From assembly GCF_041860085.1 (NCBI RefSeq), contig NZ_CP124747.1, positions 5,270,001 through 5,334,000 on the forward strand: a DNA stretch of 64,000 nucleotides, in the 5' to 3' direction. Made by a program: the position numbers and the translations under genes. This DNA comes from Schlesneria sp. DSM 10557 (GTDB lineage Bacteria > Planctomycetota > Planctomycetia > Planctomycetales > Planctomycetaceae). The notes beneath the pieces were generated by a model. It saw only the letters and a list, made by a program, of their open reading frames with translations, searched no databases and was not told where the DNA came from. Numbering within the stretch: the first letter of the stretch is position 1; every line of letters starts with the position of its first letter. Positions 17,845 through 27,481 of the stretch are shown piece by piece.

Positions 17845-19431
17845 TTAATCCCCCGCTTTCGCATCGTCCGGCAGGGGTTCGGGGGGAACGATGGATTCGT
17901 CTTCAGGATCGAGTTCGATCAGCGACGGCGGCACGGCGACCGGGGCAAAGTCGAAGACCGGTGGCAGCCCACCCCCTCCTCCACCCAGTGCCTGATAGGT
18001 GTTGACCACGGCTGAGACTTGCTGCCGTTTCGTTTCGATCAGGACCATGCGGGCGTCCATCAGGTCGCGCTGTGCGTACAGGACATCCAGATACTCGGTC
18101 CGGGCATTCTGGAAGAGGCGTCCGGCGACATCGACGGACTCTTCGAGAGCTTCCAGTTGCTGCTTCTTGATTTCAATGCTCTTCCCGTAGTTCTCGACCT
18201 TAGAGACGCGATTGATGACTTCCGTGAAGGCGTCCAGAGTCGTTCGCTGATAATTGACCAGCGCCTGGATTTGCCGTGCATTGGCGCTCATGTAATCCGC
18301 CTTGATCGCGGCCCGGTTGATCAATGGCGCGACCAGGCTGCCGGCGACGCCGCCGACGATCGACTCGGGTGTGAAGAACAGGTATTTCGGATTGAAGGCT
18401 TCAAATCCGACTGTGCCCGTGATGTTAAGTGTCGGATAGAATCGGGCTCGAGCAACTTTCACATCCAGTCCCGCCGCAGCGAGGTCGCGTTCAGCCTGCC
18501 GGATATCGGGCCGGTTTGAAAGTAACTGCACCGGTACCCCGACATTCAGCGGCGACATGTGCAGCTCGATGAATCGATCCGAATGCCGTTCCACCGGCAT
18601 CGGGTATCGTCCCAGAGCGAAGTTGATCCGATTCTCGGCTTCGATGATTTCCTGCTGAATGATCAGCTTTTCGCTGTGGTTCTTGCGGAGTTCGGCGATA
18701 AATCGCTGAACGGGCAACTCGGTAACGCGAGCCGCTTCCTTAAGTGCCTTGGCGATATCGAGACTTTTCTCCTGCAGCTGAATAATGCTGTCGAGGTTTT
18801 CCAGCTTCTTGTCCAGGGCCATCAGGGTGTAGTAGTTTTCGGCCACATCGGCGACCAGTCGAGTGACGACGTAGTTTCGCCCTTCTGCCGTGCCGAGATA
18901 ACGCAGGGCGGCGGCATCACGGGCATTACGCAATTGACGCCAGATATCGACCTGCCACGTGAGATCGGTCGCGATCAGGAAGTTGGGAAGTGGTCGAGGA
19001 AAGTGTTGACCGGGAAGATACTGCAACTGATCTTCGACGGCCCCTTGCGGTGTGTAAACGCTGGGCTTCATCACCCCCGCTCCCGCACCGATGTTAAAGA
19101 AGGGGAAATAGGCCCCTTTCCGTGCGAGAATCTCGTTGTTGGCAATCTGAATGTCTTCGGCCAGGATTTTCAGTTGTTGGTTCCCGACGAGCGCCTCTTC
19201 GATCAGACAGGTCAGAACCGGATCGTTGAAGAATTCGGGGATCGAGACTTGAGACGAGCTCTCGGCACTGATGCGTCCGTTGAAAGTGTCTGGCAAGTCA
19301 GGACCCGGTTCCGCCTCGCGCAGGCAGGGGATGCGACACGAAGGGAGGACCACGAGAACGATGCAGAGCCAGGCGAGAACCGCGTTGGGTTGTCGCCTCT
19401 TTCTGTCCTGGCCGTTCAGAAAATGACTCAT
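17845..19431 (-). CDS. Outer-membrane efflux lipoprotein (TolC/OprM/NodT type)
   Basis: This 528-residue protein is the outer-membrane channel of a tripartite efflux system. It starts with a lipoprotein signal: a basic N-terminus, a hydrophobic core and an LPSC lipobox. Two outer-membrane-efflux repeats follow, with long helices, RPDIRQAERDLAAAGLDVKVARARFYPTLN-type sequence (read in short pieces: RPDIRQAE, ARARFYPTLNITG) and a second set near ARTEYLDVLYAQRDLMDA. I use the ATG at 19431 because AAGGA lies about 8 bases upstream. The tail is unusually rich in Gly, Pro and acidic residues. It lies downstream of the RND pump on the same strand but is separated from it by 1.28 kb holding a transposase remnant, so it may now need its own promoter. 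Confidence 0.93.
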   Translation of the reverse strand: MSHFLNGQDRKRRQPNAVLAWLCIVLVVLPSCRIPCLREAEPGPDLPDTFNGRISAESSSQVSIPEFFNDPVLTCLIEEALVGNQQLKILAEDIQIANNEILARKGAYFPFFNIGAGAGVMKPSVYTPQGAVEDQLQYLPGQHFPRPLPNFLIATDLTWQVDIWRQLRNARDAAALRYLGTAEGRNYVVTRLVADVAENYYTLMALDKKLENLDSIIQLQEKSLDIAKALKEAARVTELPVQRFIAELRKNHSEKLIIQQEIIEAENRINFALGRYPMPVERHSDRFIELHMSPLNVGVPVQLLSNRPDIRQAERDLAAAGLDVKVARARFYPTLNITGTVGFEAFNPKYLFFTPESIVGGVAGSLVAPLINRAAIKADYMSANARQIQALVNYQRTTLDAFTEVINRVSKVENYGKSIEIKKQQLEALEESVDVAGRLFQNARTEYLDVLYAQRDLMDARMVLIETKRQQVSAVVNTYQALGGGGGGLPPVFDFAPVAVPPSLIELDPEDESIVPPEPLPDDAKAGD

Positions 19432-20168
19432 CCATCTCATCCTTGATGAATTGATGCTCTGTGAGATTCCATCGGGTTGCCGCGTCTGCGGTCGATCTGT
19501 CTTGCTCGTTCTCGGCGCGATGGTCTCTTCAGTGGGAACCAAGTGACTGAGTGCTACGTTGTCTTAAACATGACCCTTTCGCGTTCTCTATCGGGAGAAT
19601 GCGAGAAGGGGTGATGCAGCCTGACGACTCTGTCAAAATGACCTTCAGCCTGCGGTCGCAAAATTTTCCGGAGTGGTCGTTTCCAACTGTGGCGGAAACT
19701 GCCAGTCCGATCCTCGAAGACGCTTTGTAGTATTACATTGAGAAACTTGATTAATTCATCGACGGGCGGAATTACCGGCAGAAGCCAAATAGAGGAAAAA
19801 AAGAGCTAAATTAATAAGTTGATGGCGACCACTTTCGCGGGGATTACAGGGTCTTAAGTACGGAGTAACTCCCGGCACGCTCGATCGTTGCTGATCGTCG
19901 CGTTGACCTTCCGCTAGTGGAAATTGGGTCGGCTAATGTTGATTATTACGGAGATGTAATATGGTGATGGGGCGACTATGACGAGGCTCAGCGCAGGTTG
20001 ATCGGCCGCGGGTTAGCGGAAGTAAGCCGCAGGCAGATTTGCCGTTCTTTGGCTTCAAACTGAATGTGTCTTGCTAGCAGTACGACGCTCGCAGTCGGGG
20101 CTTTGGGTTGAGATTCGATGCCCATCGAGGGAGCCCTGCCACTACTACCTCGACGGTCGATCTCCCGT
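19432..20168. other. Intergenic region with strong hairpin, AT-rich
   Basis: These 737 bases hold no convincing gene. A near-perfect 15-bp hairpin lies at 19574-19610 (CCCTTTCGCGTTCTC pairing with GAGAATGCGAGAAGGG, one bulge and one wobble). Around 19730-19830 the sequence is AT-rich, unlike its neighbours. A smaller palindrome TATTAC-N6-GTAATA lies at 19944-19961. The part next to 20168 is probably decayed transposon sequence. The region could supply a promoter for the efflux lipoprotein gene. Confidence 0.5.
19574..19610 (-). terminator. Hairpin, possible terminator or leader structure
   Basis: The stem is about 15 bp with a 6-base loop, one bulged base and one G-U pair. It lies 143 bp upstream of the efflux lipoprotein start and downstream of the pump and transposase remnant. 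Only a weak T-rich stretch follows on the minus strand, so a terminator is possible but not proven. Confidence 0.4.
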
Positions 20169-20600
20169 CTAATGCTCGCCCCCAATAGAATCATTACGGG
20201 TCGGACAGTCGATGGAGTTCATCGGGCTCCCCTGTTTCCCAGTCCCTGAATCGGATGAGGTGGGGCCTTGATCAGTCGTGTTTCCGCGAACGTCTGCGAG
20301 AGTATCAGGTGGTGTGAGTCGGTTCGCGGCGGACTGCTGAGCCTTCCGTCCTCCCCCGGGCTTCCGGATTCGAGTACCTGATTCCGACGGCGTTTCTATG
20401 GCTTCCGACTGGATTTCGGCGATCCCCCGTTTGATCGTATTCGGGGAAATCCGCAGCACTTTACTCACCAGGGAAATTCCACCCCAGCCGCGCTGGAGGG
20501 CTTCCTGGGCTGCCCACAGCCGCCGCTGTCGCTCATTCAATGAATGGCGAACCTCGCGATAACGCTCTTCCAGTTCACGAATTGCCTGTTCCTGGTTCAT
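20169..20600 (-). pseudogene. ISAzo13-type transposase, N-terminal remnant
   Basis: The first 86 of 143 residues match the N-terminus of ISAzo13-family (Rhodopirellula-type) transposases: LNERQRRLWAAQEA, a helix-turn-helix GWGGISLVSKVLRISPNTIKRG (in pieces GWGGISLV and ISPNTIKRG) and RIRKPGGGRK. The full family is several hundred residues with a DDE catalytic domain that begins soon after this basic motif. Here the similarity stops, and an unrelated polar tail of about 55 residues follows. The gene is therefore a truncated remnant that can bind DNA at most. It lies between the pump and outer-membrane genes of the efflux set. I see no terminal inverted repeats. Confidence 0.65.
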
Positions 20601-20708
20601 GCGAATTCACAAATTTTGACTTCGGAAGCGAAGGGGATGTTGAAACCCCACTTTCTCATCAGCATGATCTCCGGAAATGCGGAGACGATCGGGGGCCAGA
20701 CCGGGGAG

Positions 20709-23700
20709 TCAGGAGGCGTGTGACTCCACGGACTCAGTCAGTGGGTGATCCACTTCGTCCTGAATGAACTTGCCGCTGTTGTCGGTGATCTGACCGAACA
20801 GGTAATACAGTCCTGGGATGACCAGCACACCGATGATGGTGCCGACCAGCATCCCACCTACGGCCGTCGTGCCGATCGTGCGATTGCCGATTGCGCCGGG
20901 ACCTGTGGCGCGAACCAGTGGAATCAATCCCGCAATAAACGCGAAGGACGTCATCAGAATCGGGCGGAATCGCAGTTTCCCCCCTTCGATGGCGGCTTCT
21001 TTCAGGCTGACGCCTTCATGGTGTCGCTGGACGGCAAACTCAACGATCAGAATTGCGTTCTTACCCAGCAATCCGACGAGCATGACCAGACCGATCTGGG
21101 CGTAGACGTCGTTGGCGAGCCCCATGTACTGCAGCAACGCGAAGGACCCGAAGATTCCGACGGGGAGCGAGAGGATTACCGAGAGGGGCAGGATGAAGCT
21201 TTCATACTGACCCACCAGAACCAGGTACACGAAGATCACGACGATCAGGAAAATATAGATCGCCAGATTCCCCTTGCGAGCCTCGTCATAAGAGAGGCCT
21301 TCCCAGCCAATGGAATAGCCACGAGGCAAGGTTTGGGCAGCGACCTCCTGAATCGCCTGGATGGCTTCACCACTACTGTAACCTGGCGCGGGGGCTCCCT
21401 GAATGGCGGCTGACGGATAGAGGTTGTAACGGTTGATTTCGTTAAGGCCCTGCTGCTTCTTAATGGTCATGAAGGCCGAGTACGGAACCATCTCACCCTG
21501 GTCGTTCTTGACGAACATATTCTCCAGATCTTCAGGGTATCGCCGGAATTCGGGCATCGATTGCACGAAGACTTTGTAGAACTGTCCAAACAGAATGAAG
21601 CCCTGTTCCCAGGTACTCCCCACGACAATCGAGAGATTATCCATGGCTTTGGCGATGGAGACACCTTTCTGCATCGCGACGTCGTTGTTGATCACCACTT
21701 CATACTGGGGATAGTTGCTGGCGAAGAAGGTGAAGATCCCTTTCACCTCTTTTCGTGCCTTGAGGGCTGTCATGAACTTCTCATTCACCTCTCCCAATTC
21801 CTGGTAGTTATTTGAGTTCGTCATGTCCAGCACGCGAACCGAGAAACCACCGGCCGCTCCGAACCCGGGGACGGCGGGTGGCTCGAAGAATTCCAGATTC
21901 ACGTTAGAAATCTGCTTACATTCCCGTTCCAGCTCGCGAATGATCTCTTTGGAAGAGAGCTTCCGTTGTGACCAGCTTTTCAAATTGATCAGACAGGTCC
22001 CTGCATTGGATCCACGGCCTTCTGTCAGCACTTCATAACCTGCCAGTGACGATACAGAGTTGACGCCGTCGATCTTCTTCGCGATCTCGAGAAGTTCGTG
22101 GGCTTTAGCGTTGGTGTATTCAATCGTCGAACCGGGGGGCGTCTGCAGGATGCCGTAGATCATCCCCTGGTCTTCCAGAGGGATGAATCCTGCGGGAAGC
22201 TGGCGATTGACCAGATAAATGGCCACCGCAAATCCCCCGACCACCCCCAGTGTGAGCAACCTGCGGGTCACGATCGGACGAAGGAAGGCGGCATAGCCTC
22301 CCGTCACTTTCTCGACACCGCGATCAAATAGATGCAGCAGGATTCCCAGCGGTCCGCGCCGCTTGGGAGCCGCGGTGTGAGGTTTAAGAATCATCGCACA
22401 CAGCACCGGGGTGAGTGTCAACGCGACCACGCCCGATAGGACAATCGAGGTTGCCATGGTGATGCCGAACTGCCGGTAAAAGGTTCCCACCGGGCCTGTC
22501 ATAAACGTCACGGGAACGAAGACGGCGGTCATCACGAAGGTAATGGCAATGATGGCACCACTAATCTCGTTGACCACTTCTTTTGTCGCCAGATAAGGGG
22601 AGAGATGCTTTTCATGCATCTTGGCATGAACGGCTTCGACCACCACGATGGCGTCATCGACCACCACGCCGATCGCCAGCACCAGGGCAAACAGCGTGAT
22701 GAGATTGATCGACAGGCCGAAGATCTGCAGAAAGAAGAACGTCCCAATCAATGAAACGGGAACCGCGATCGTGGGAATGAGCGTCGATCGCCAGTCCCCC
22801 AGGAACAGAAACACCACCAGAGAGACGAGGACGAAGGCCTCTAAAAGCGTATGCAGCACCTGTTCGATCGACGCTTCAAGAAAGCTGGAAACGTCGTAAC
22901 TGACTTCGAACTTCATGCCGGGTGGAAACGATTTCTCCTGGATCTCTTCGAGTTGTTTTTTGACCTCTTCGATGACCGTCGTGGCATTCGTGCCGGGAAG
23001 CTGCTTGAGAACGATGGCTGCGGAAGGTCTTCCGTCGATATCCGAATAGATATTGTAGTAAGACGGCCCCAGCTCAACTTCGGCGATATCCTTCAGCCTC
23101 AGAACCTCACCGTCGGGATTCGCCCGCAGGATAATGTTTTCATACTGCTCCGTCTTGTTATAGCGGCCGACCCATGTCAGCACGTACTCGACGGTTTGCG
23201 ATGTCTTGCCCGTGGCCTGCCCCAGGCGACCCGGTGAACCAATCATGCTCTGGTCGGCCAGAGACTTCATGACATCATCGGCCGACAGATTGTAGGCACG
23301 CATCCGGTCAAGGTTCAGCCAGACTCGCATCGAGTATTGGCGGCTGCCGAGAATGGTCGCGCTGCCGATACCGCGGACTCGCTTAATTTCCGGCAGGAGA
23401 TTGACGAACGCGTAGTTGTACAGGAAGTTCTGGTCATGCCCGGGGTCGGTGCTGTAAATGTTGACATACATCAACATACTGGTCATGGCCTGCATGACGA
23501 TGATCCCTTCACGCTCGACGAGCGGGGGGAGCCGGTTTTTGACGGTCTGAATGCGATTCTGCACATTCAGCACGGCGACGTTCGGGTCGGTGCCGGGTTC
23601 GAACACGATCTGGATCGTCGCTTCACCTGCACTCGTTGCGGCGGAAGCCATGTACCGCATGTCCGGTACACCGTTGATGGCCTGTTCCAGAATCACCAGC

Positions 23701-23882
23701 ACCGAATCGACCAGCACGGCCGCACTGGCCCCCGGATAAGCGACCGTGACGACCACGCTGGGGGGAGCCACCGACGGAAACTGCGAGATTGGAAGGGTCG
23801 AGATCGACAGTCCTCCCAGGAACAGAATGATGATCGAAATCACGATCGCAAGTGCAGGTCGGCGGAGGAACTGTGAGAACAT
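20709..23882 (-). CDS. RND efflux pump, HAE1 family inner-membrane transporter
   Basis: This 1057-residue protein is a full-length AcrB/MexB-type proton-driven drug exporter. It starts MFSQFLRRPALAIV, has 12 predicted membrane segments and two large periplasmic loops. The proton-relay pair Asp409-Asp410 lies in AIGVVVDDAIVVVEAV, equivalent to Asp407-Asp408 of AcrB. Length is normal for HAE1 pumps. The adaptor gene lies upstream on the same strand (333 bp gap) and the outer-membrane lipoprotein gene downstream, so all three parts of the pump are present. Likely substrates are hydrophobic toxins, but the sequence does not tell which. A short TCTCCG/CGGAGA hairpin lies 24 bp past the stop, without a T run. 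Confidence 0.97.
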   Translation of the reverse strand: MFSQFLRRPALAIVISIIILFLGGLSISTLPISQFPSVAPPSVVVTVAYPGASAAVLVDSVLVILEQAINGVPDMRYMASAATSAGEATIQIVFEPGTDPNVAVLNVQNRIQTVKNRLPPLVEREGIIVMQAMTSMLMYVNIYSTDPGHDQNFLYNYAFVNLLPEIKRVRGIGSATILGSRQYSMRVWLNLDRMRAYNLSADDVMKSLADQSMIGSPGRLGQATGKTSQTVEYVLTWVGRYNKTEQYENIILRANPDGEVLRLKDIAEVELGPSYYNIYSDIDGRPSAAIVLKQLPGTNATTVIEEVKKQLEEIQEKSFPPGMKFEVSYDVSSFLEASIEQVLHTLLEAFVLVSLVVFLFLGDWRSTLIPTIAVPVSLIGTFFFLQIFGLSINLITLFALVLAIGVVVDDAIVVVEAVHAKMHEKHLSPYLATKEVVNEISGAIIAITFVMTAVFVPVTFMTGPVGTFYRQFGITMATSIVLSGVVALTLTPVLCAMILKPHTAAPKRRGPLGILLHLFDRGVEKVTGGYAAFLRPIVTRRLLTLGVVGGFAVAIYLVNRQLPAGFIPLEDQGMIYGILQTPPGSTIEYTNAKAHELLEIAKKIDGVNSVSSLAGYEVLTEGRGSNAGTCLINLKSWSQRKLSSKEIIRELERECKQISNVNLEFFEPPAVPGFGAAGGFSVRVLDMTNSNNYQELGEVNEKFMTALKARKEVKGIFTFFASNYPQYEVVINNDVAMQKGVSIAKAMDNLSIVVGSTWEQGFILFGQFYKVFVQSMPEFRRYPEDLENMFVKNDQGEMVPYSAFMTIKKQQGLNEINRYNLYPSAAIQGAPAPGYSSGEAIQAIQEVAAQTLPRGYSIGWEGLSYDEARKGNLAIYIFLIVVIFVYLVLVGQYESFILPLSVILSLPVGIFGSFALLQYMGLANDVYAQIGLVMLVGLLGKNAILIVEFAVQRHHEGVSLKEAAIEGGKLRFRPILMTSFAFIAGLIPLVRATGPGAIGNRTIGTTAVGGMLVGTIIGVLVIPGLYYLFGQITDNSGKFIQDEVDHPLTESVESHAS

Positions 23883-24215
23883 GATTCAACGCGCTTCCGG
23901 TTGGATGGGCTGATGATTCTTGAGAGCAGTGAGCAGAAAATCGCAATCCACGTCGCAAGTTGTTCCAGAGAAACAGCGTATCAGTTACGAAGTCGCAAAG
24001 CTCGCCGATACGGGTCTGCCTGCTTTCGGTCCCGCTCACTCGCATGTCATGTGCGGAGGACCTGAGCCTGTCTGAAAACGAGCAGGTGGCAAGCGAGGCG
24101 GGGGCACAGGACGATCGACCGATCCCCACCCGGGCCGTCGATGATCGGCCCGGGAACGGCCCCTTGTCTTTCAATTGATACGCAGTGTCCGAATGGAGCA
24201 AGATCGCGATTCTGG

Positions 24216-25415
24216 TCACTCTGCGTGATACTTCAGATTGGCGACGACCTGGTCAGAGTGCAGCGCGTCGTATTCGACCTTGTCACCATCGCGGACCTGA
24301 CGTACCCCTTCCAGGACGATTTTCTCGTCGACGTTCAGCCCTTTCTTCAGGACGAAGATATCTTCGAGTTCATTCTCGATGGCGATTTCCCGCTGGTGAG
24401 CCACATCGTCCTGATCGACCACAAAGACATATCGCTTGTTCAGGATTTCGAAGGTGGCTCGCTGCGGTATGACGATCGCATCCGTCACAACGCGGTGGAT
24501 CAAAATATTGCCCGTCTGGCCATGTCTTAGCAGGCGATCTGGATTCGGAAAGTCGGCTCGAAACGGAATATTTCCCGTCTGGTTATTGAAGTCGGCCTCA
24601 ATGGCGCCGATTCGGCCCACTTGAGGAAACTTGCTGCCGTCAGCCAGTACCAGCTCGACCTGCAAATCGTCCTGGTTCTGTCGCAGCTCGGCCATGTATT
24701 CCAGGTAGCGGGCTTCGGGGACGTTGAAGTACACCCACATCAGGCTGTTGTCCGACAGCGTTGTCAGACATTCTCCCTCTTCGACAAGACTTCCCTGCTG
24801 ATGCTGCAACCGATCCACGATTCCGTCGAAAGGGGCCTTCACTGTTGCAAAGTTGAGTTCCGCCTGGGCTTGTTTCACCTTGGCTTCGGTCTTTTTGACT
24901 TTTGCCAGATTCAGGGCGACTTCATTTTGCGAAACGACCTTGTCTTCGAACAGTTTCTTGCTGAAGTTGTATTCGAGTTGTGCCAGATGTGCTTCCGCCA
25001 GTTCGGCTTCCAGCCGGGCCTGATAAAGGACCGGCATCACCTTGAACATCAGGTCTCCCGCCTTCACGGTCTGACCTTCCTTCACAGGAATCGCCTCCAG
25101 ATAGCCTCGTTCAAGTGCTCGGACCTGGATGTGACGCTGTGAGTGAATCTGGCAGACGTACTGCTGGGTGATCGTGACACTCGTCGATTGAGGGGTCGTG
25201 GCGACGATTCGGTGCGTTTCCTCGTGATGCTCTTCCTCGTGCTTCGGGAAGAGTGACTCAACGCGTTCGCTCAGCGCATGCAGGTTTGCCGTGTCGACGA
25301 CAGACTTCAGTTCTACACCGGACGCCGACAGTCCCATTCCACCGGCAACCAGAATTGCGACGGCGAGCAGCAGCGTGATAATAGGGCGGTTCCTGACGAA
25401 GTGAAGAATGTTCAT
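24216..25415 (-). CDS. RND efflux periplasmic adaptor (membrane fusion protein)
   Basis: This 399-residue protein is the periplasmic adaptor of the RND pump. An N-terminal hydrophobic anchor (about 10-32) is followed by a His/Glu-rich segment (HEEEHHEETHR) that could bind metal or serve only as a linker. The lipoyl half-motifs surround a coiled-coil hairpin (about 120-180), with KAPFDGIVDRLQHQQGSLV as the second half. Beta-barrel and membrane-proximal domains complete the protein. The ATG at 25415 starts MNILHFVRN; the longer open frame upstream lacks a site for initiation. It precedes the pump gene on the same strand. Confidence 0.94.
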   Translation of the reverse strand: MNILHFVRNRPIITLLLAVAILVAGGMGLSASGVELKSVVDTANLHALSERVESLFPKHEEEHHEETHRIVATTPQSTSVTITQQYVCQIHSQRHIQVRALERGYLEAIPVKEGQTVKAGDLMFKVMPVLYQARLEAELAEAHLAQLEYNFSKKLFEDKVVSQNEVALNLAKVKKTEAKVKQAQAELNFATVKAPFDGIVDRLQHQQGSLVEEGECLTTLSDNSLMWVYFNVPEARYLEYMAELRQNQDDLQVELVLADGSKFPQVGRIGAIEADFNNQTGNIPFRADFPNPDRLLRHGQTGNILIHRVVTDAIVIPQRATFEILNKRYVFVVDQDDVAHQREIAIENELEDIFVLKKGLNVDEKIVLEGVRQVRDGDKVEYDALHSDQVVANLKYHAE

Positions 25416-25717
25416 AGTGGTTATCGTTCCTGTAATTTTGAAGGCGAAAGTAATCCAAGGGGATTGCGACAATTCGCAATGCGAATGTAATGCCATGACA
25501 TAGCAGCCCAGTCGACAGGGGTGACTCACTCGGTCCAGACCTGTTACCAATGTCTCTTAGCGCGAGAGAACTGGCTCGCTCAGCGAAGTGTGAGCGACAT
25601 CGTCGAGAGCAGACTCTGGAGCGCAGCACGCTACGTTGTACGGACCGGTCCGTGAGGGAACCTCGAACAAGAGGTGCTCCATCCGTCCATGAATTTCAGG
25701 CTGGCGTGAGAGTGTGG
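25416..25717. other. Intergenic, upstream of efflux adaptor
   Basis: No gene is seen in these 302 bases. A small hairpin TCGCTCA-N8-TGAGCGA occurs near 25574-25596 and could be an operator or leader structure for the efflux genes. No promoter could be assigned by eye. Confidence 0.4.
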
Positions 25718-26095
25718 CTAGCCGTAGGTGAGTTCGGCGTGGTCTCGAAACCATGCCAGATCGGAAGGGTAAGTCAGCGCATCCGTTGCACGGAGGGACT
25801 CAATGGGCGAGAGAAGCAGGAGAGTCACTGAGCGATCGATGACGTGAGAGTTGCCCTCTTCAAGATCAATATCGTCCGTGGGTGTGACCGGCGCAGCCTC
25901 CCCCGGCAAGGGGATAGAATCTCGATGGGTGGTCGAGTCGGCGCGGCTGCTGATGGAAAGAGGGGGCAATCCCGAAGGCGAGAACGAGGCACAGCTTCTT
26001 GGCGCCACGGCAGAAAGCATGACCTGAGCCATAGCGACGAAGACGAGTGCTAAGGCGATCGTGGTGCGCTCAATGGAGGTGGGTTGCAGTGTCAT
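25718..26095 (-). CDS. Hypothetical small exported or membrane protein
   Basis: This 125-residue product is not recognised. Its N-terminus has a clear hydrophobic stretch (about 13-30, ALALVFVAMAQVMLSAVAP) that fits a signal peptide or membrane anchor, and the rest is polar with a Pro/Asp-rich middle. The ribosome-binding site is weak. It lies 302 bp upstream of the efflux adaptor on the same strand and could be an accessory or leader gene of that set, but this is inference. It may also be a chance open frame; the hydrophobic N-terminus is the main reason to list it. Confidence 0.4.
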   Translation of the reverse strand: MTLQPTSIERTTIALALVFVAMAQVMLSAVAPRSCASFSPSGLPPLSISSRADSTTHRDSIPLPGEAAPVTPTDDIDLEEGNSHVIDRSVTLLLLSPIESLRATDALTYPSDLAWFRDHAELTYG

Positions 26096-26629
26096 AGTTC
26101 GATTCGTCCACGGACGATGGGATGCTCTGCGGAGACAACATTCACGTATAAGCCCGGTATGGCTGTTTCGGAGACCAGCGGACTAACATCGGCTGGTTGC
26201 GAAAAGTATCACGTCGGTTGTTCCATGATTGAGTTCTCTCGCACAGCCTTGCGGTGGGGTCTCGTAACAGGTGCAACTATTCTACCGGCCCGGTGAAGCG
26301 CCGGTCCTGAGCCCGCGCTTGACGGGAGCCCGACTGATCGACGCTCTAAAGACAAAGTACTGCAAGGATCGGCGATCTGCCAGACGGCATTCGTGCGAGA
26401 TCGTGATTCCTAAGGAAGATTAAGGAAATGGTGCCGTCTTGCGGGGGTAAGGGGGAACTAACTGACTAGTTTCCCGGACGGCTGATGCTAGTGAGCTGCG
26501 CGGGAGTTGTTTCTTTTGCGAGCATACTAAATCAGCGCGTGCGAAGCTGGTCGGTCGAGACTCAAGGCTCGCTCCGGCCGGCGGCCCCACGTTCGCGGGG
26601 CCGGTGCGTGGCTTTGCGCTGGATTTGTG
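26096..26629. other. Intergenic, GC-rich hairpin near its end
   Basis: I find no gene in these 534 bases. A stem CGGCCCC (26582-26588) with GGGGCCG (26597-26603) lies 27 bp past the stop of the TIGR03067 gene and may help end its transcription on the minus strand, although no T run follows. The remainder shows no clear element. Confidence 0.4.
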
Positions 26630-27481
26630 TCAGAGAGCCTTAACGGCTTTGCCGACGCGACCCATGTAGTCGACAAAGATCAGGTCTTTTTCGGAGATGG
26701 ACCGGATTGTGAAGGGAAGCGTCTTATTAATGCGGCTGAGGTGAATCGAAGCGGTGCAGTGGAAGTTGAGAGTCCCGTTCTTAACGGACCAGTGCCCACT
26801 GGAGATGGGGGTCTCGACGAAGACTCGTCGGAACACGCGAAGCTGTTGGACCTCCCGTGTCGATGACCATTTGCCATCGCTCGTCATTTTGATCACCAGC
26901 ACGCCCGCTTCATCCTGGAACCGCCAGGTGCCGGGGAGCATCTTGGAAACTTCGGCATCGGTGAGTACCTGACCTGCCTTGAGTGTCGCCGATGGGGTCG
27001 TGGGAGACTCTTCGTGGATTTCTTTCGAGTTGGCGTCGGGGATTCGCCGTAGCGTCATCAACATCCGTTTCGAATCAATCTTGGCCGAAAAGTCACTCGG
27101 ACGCGGTCCGTCTTCGGGGTCGGAAATGCAGACGACCAGATTGCCATCTTCGAATTTGACGATCCCTGATGCTTCCTTTCTGTCACGGCTGACAAGATCG
27201 AAACCTTTGGGATTTTGTGTTCCATCGACGGCGAAGACGCGTGCATGCTTCTTACCGTCGTGACTGCTGGTGTAAGTGATGGCGTTGTCGATGATCTCGA
27301 TCTTGCCACCGGAGGGAAGCCATTCCCGGATGGAATGATGAGGGATCACGTGTCCATTCTCGATCAGCTCGATCACTTCCCAGCGACCCTGAAACGGCTC
27401 GACGGCCGGATCTTTTTCCGCTGCGAATGCTGTGGCCAGGACGATCGCCGAGAGAAGATAAAACCTCCAGACACTTTTCAT
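26630..27481 (-). CDS. TIGR03067-domain exported protein
   Basis: This 283-residue protein has a signal peptide (about 1-20) and a TIGR03067 domain, a family abundant in planctomycetes. The landmark FQGRWEVIELIENGHVIP and a later DGTQNPKGFDLVSRD match the family pattern (LQGxWxxxxxxxNG and DPxKxPKxxD). A second, weaker copy seems to begin at MLPGTWRFQDEAGVLVIK (about 186 on), so the protein may contain a degenerate tandem repeat. The ATG at 27481 has GGAG 8 bases upstream. It is probably a beta-rich, lipocalin-like protein in the periplasm; no function is known for the family. Confidence 0.8.
   Translation of the reverse strand: MKSVWRFYLLSAIVLATAFAAEKDPAVEPFQGRWEVIELIENGHVIPHHSIREWLPSGGKIEIIDNAITYTSSHDGKKHARVFAVDGTQNPKGFDLVSRDRKEASGIVKFEDGNLVVCISDPEDGPRPSDFSAKIDSKRMLMTLRRIPDANSKEIHEESPTTPSATLKAGQVLTDAEVSKMLPGTWRFQDEAGVLVIKMTSDGKWSSTREVQQLRVFRRVFVETPISSGHWSVKNGTLNFHCTASIHLSRINKTLPFTIRSISEKDLIFVDYMGRVGKAVKAL

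Noticed and set aside
19988-20194. A 68-codon leftward frame near the transposase remnant
   Set aside because: No ribosome-binding site or family match; it overlaps the remnant and probably is decayed sequence.
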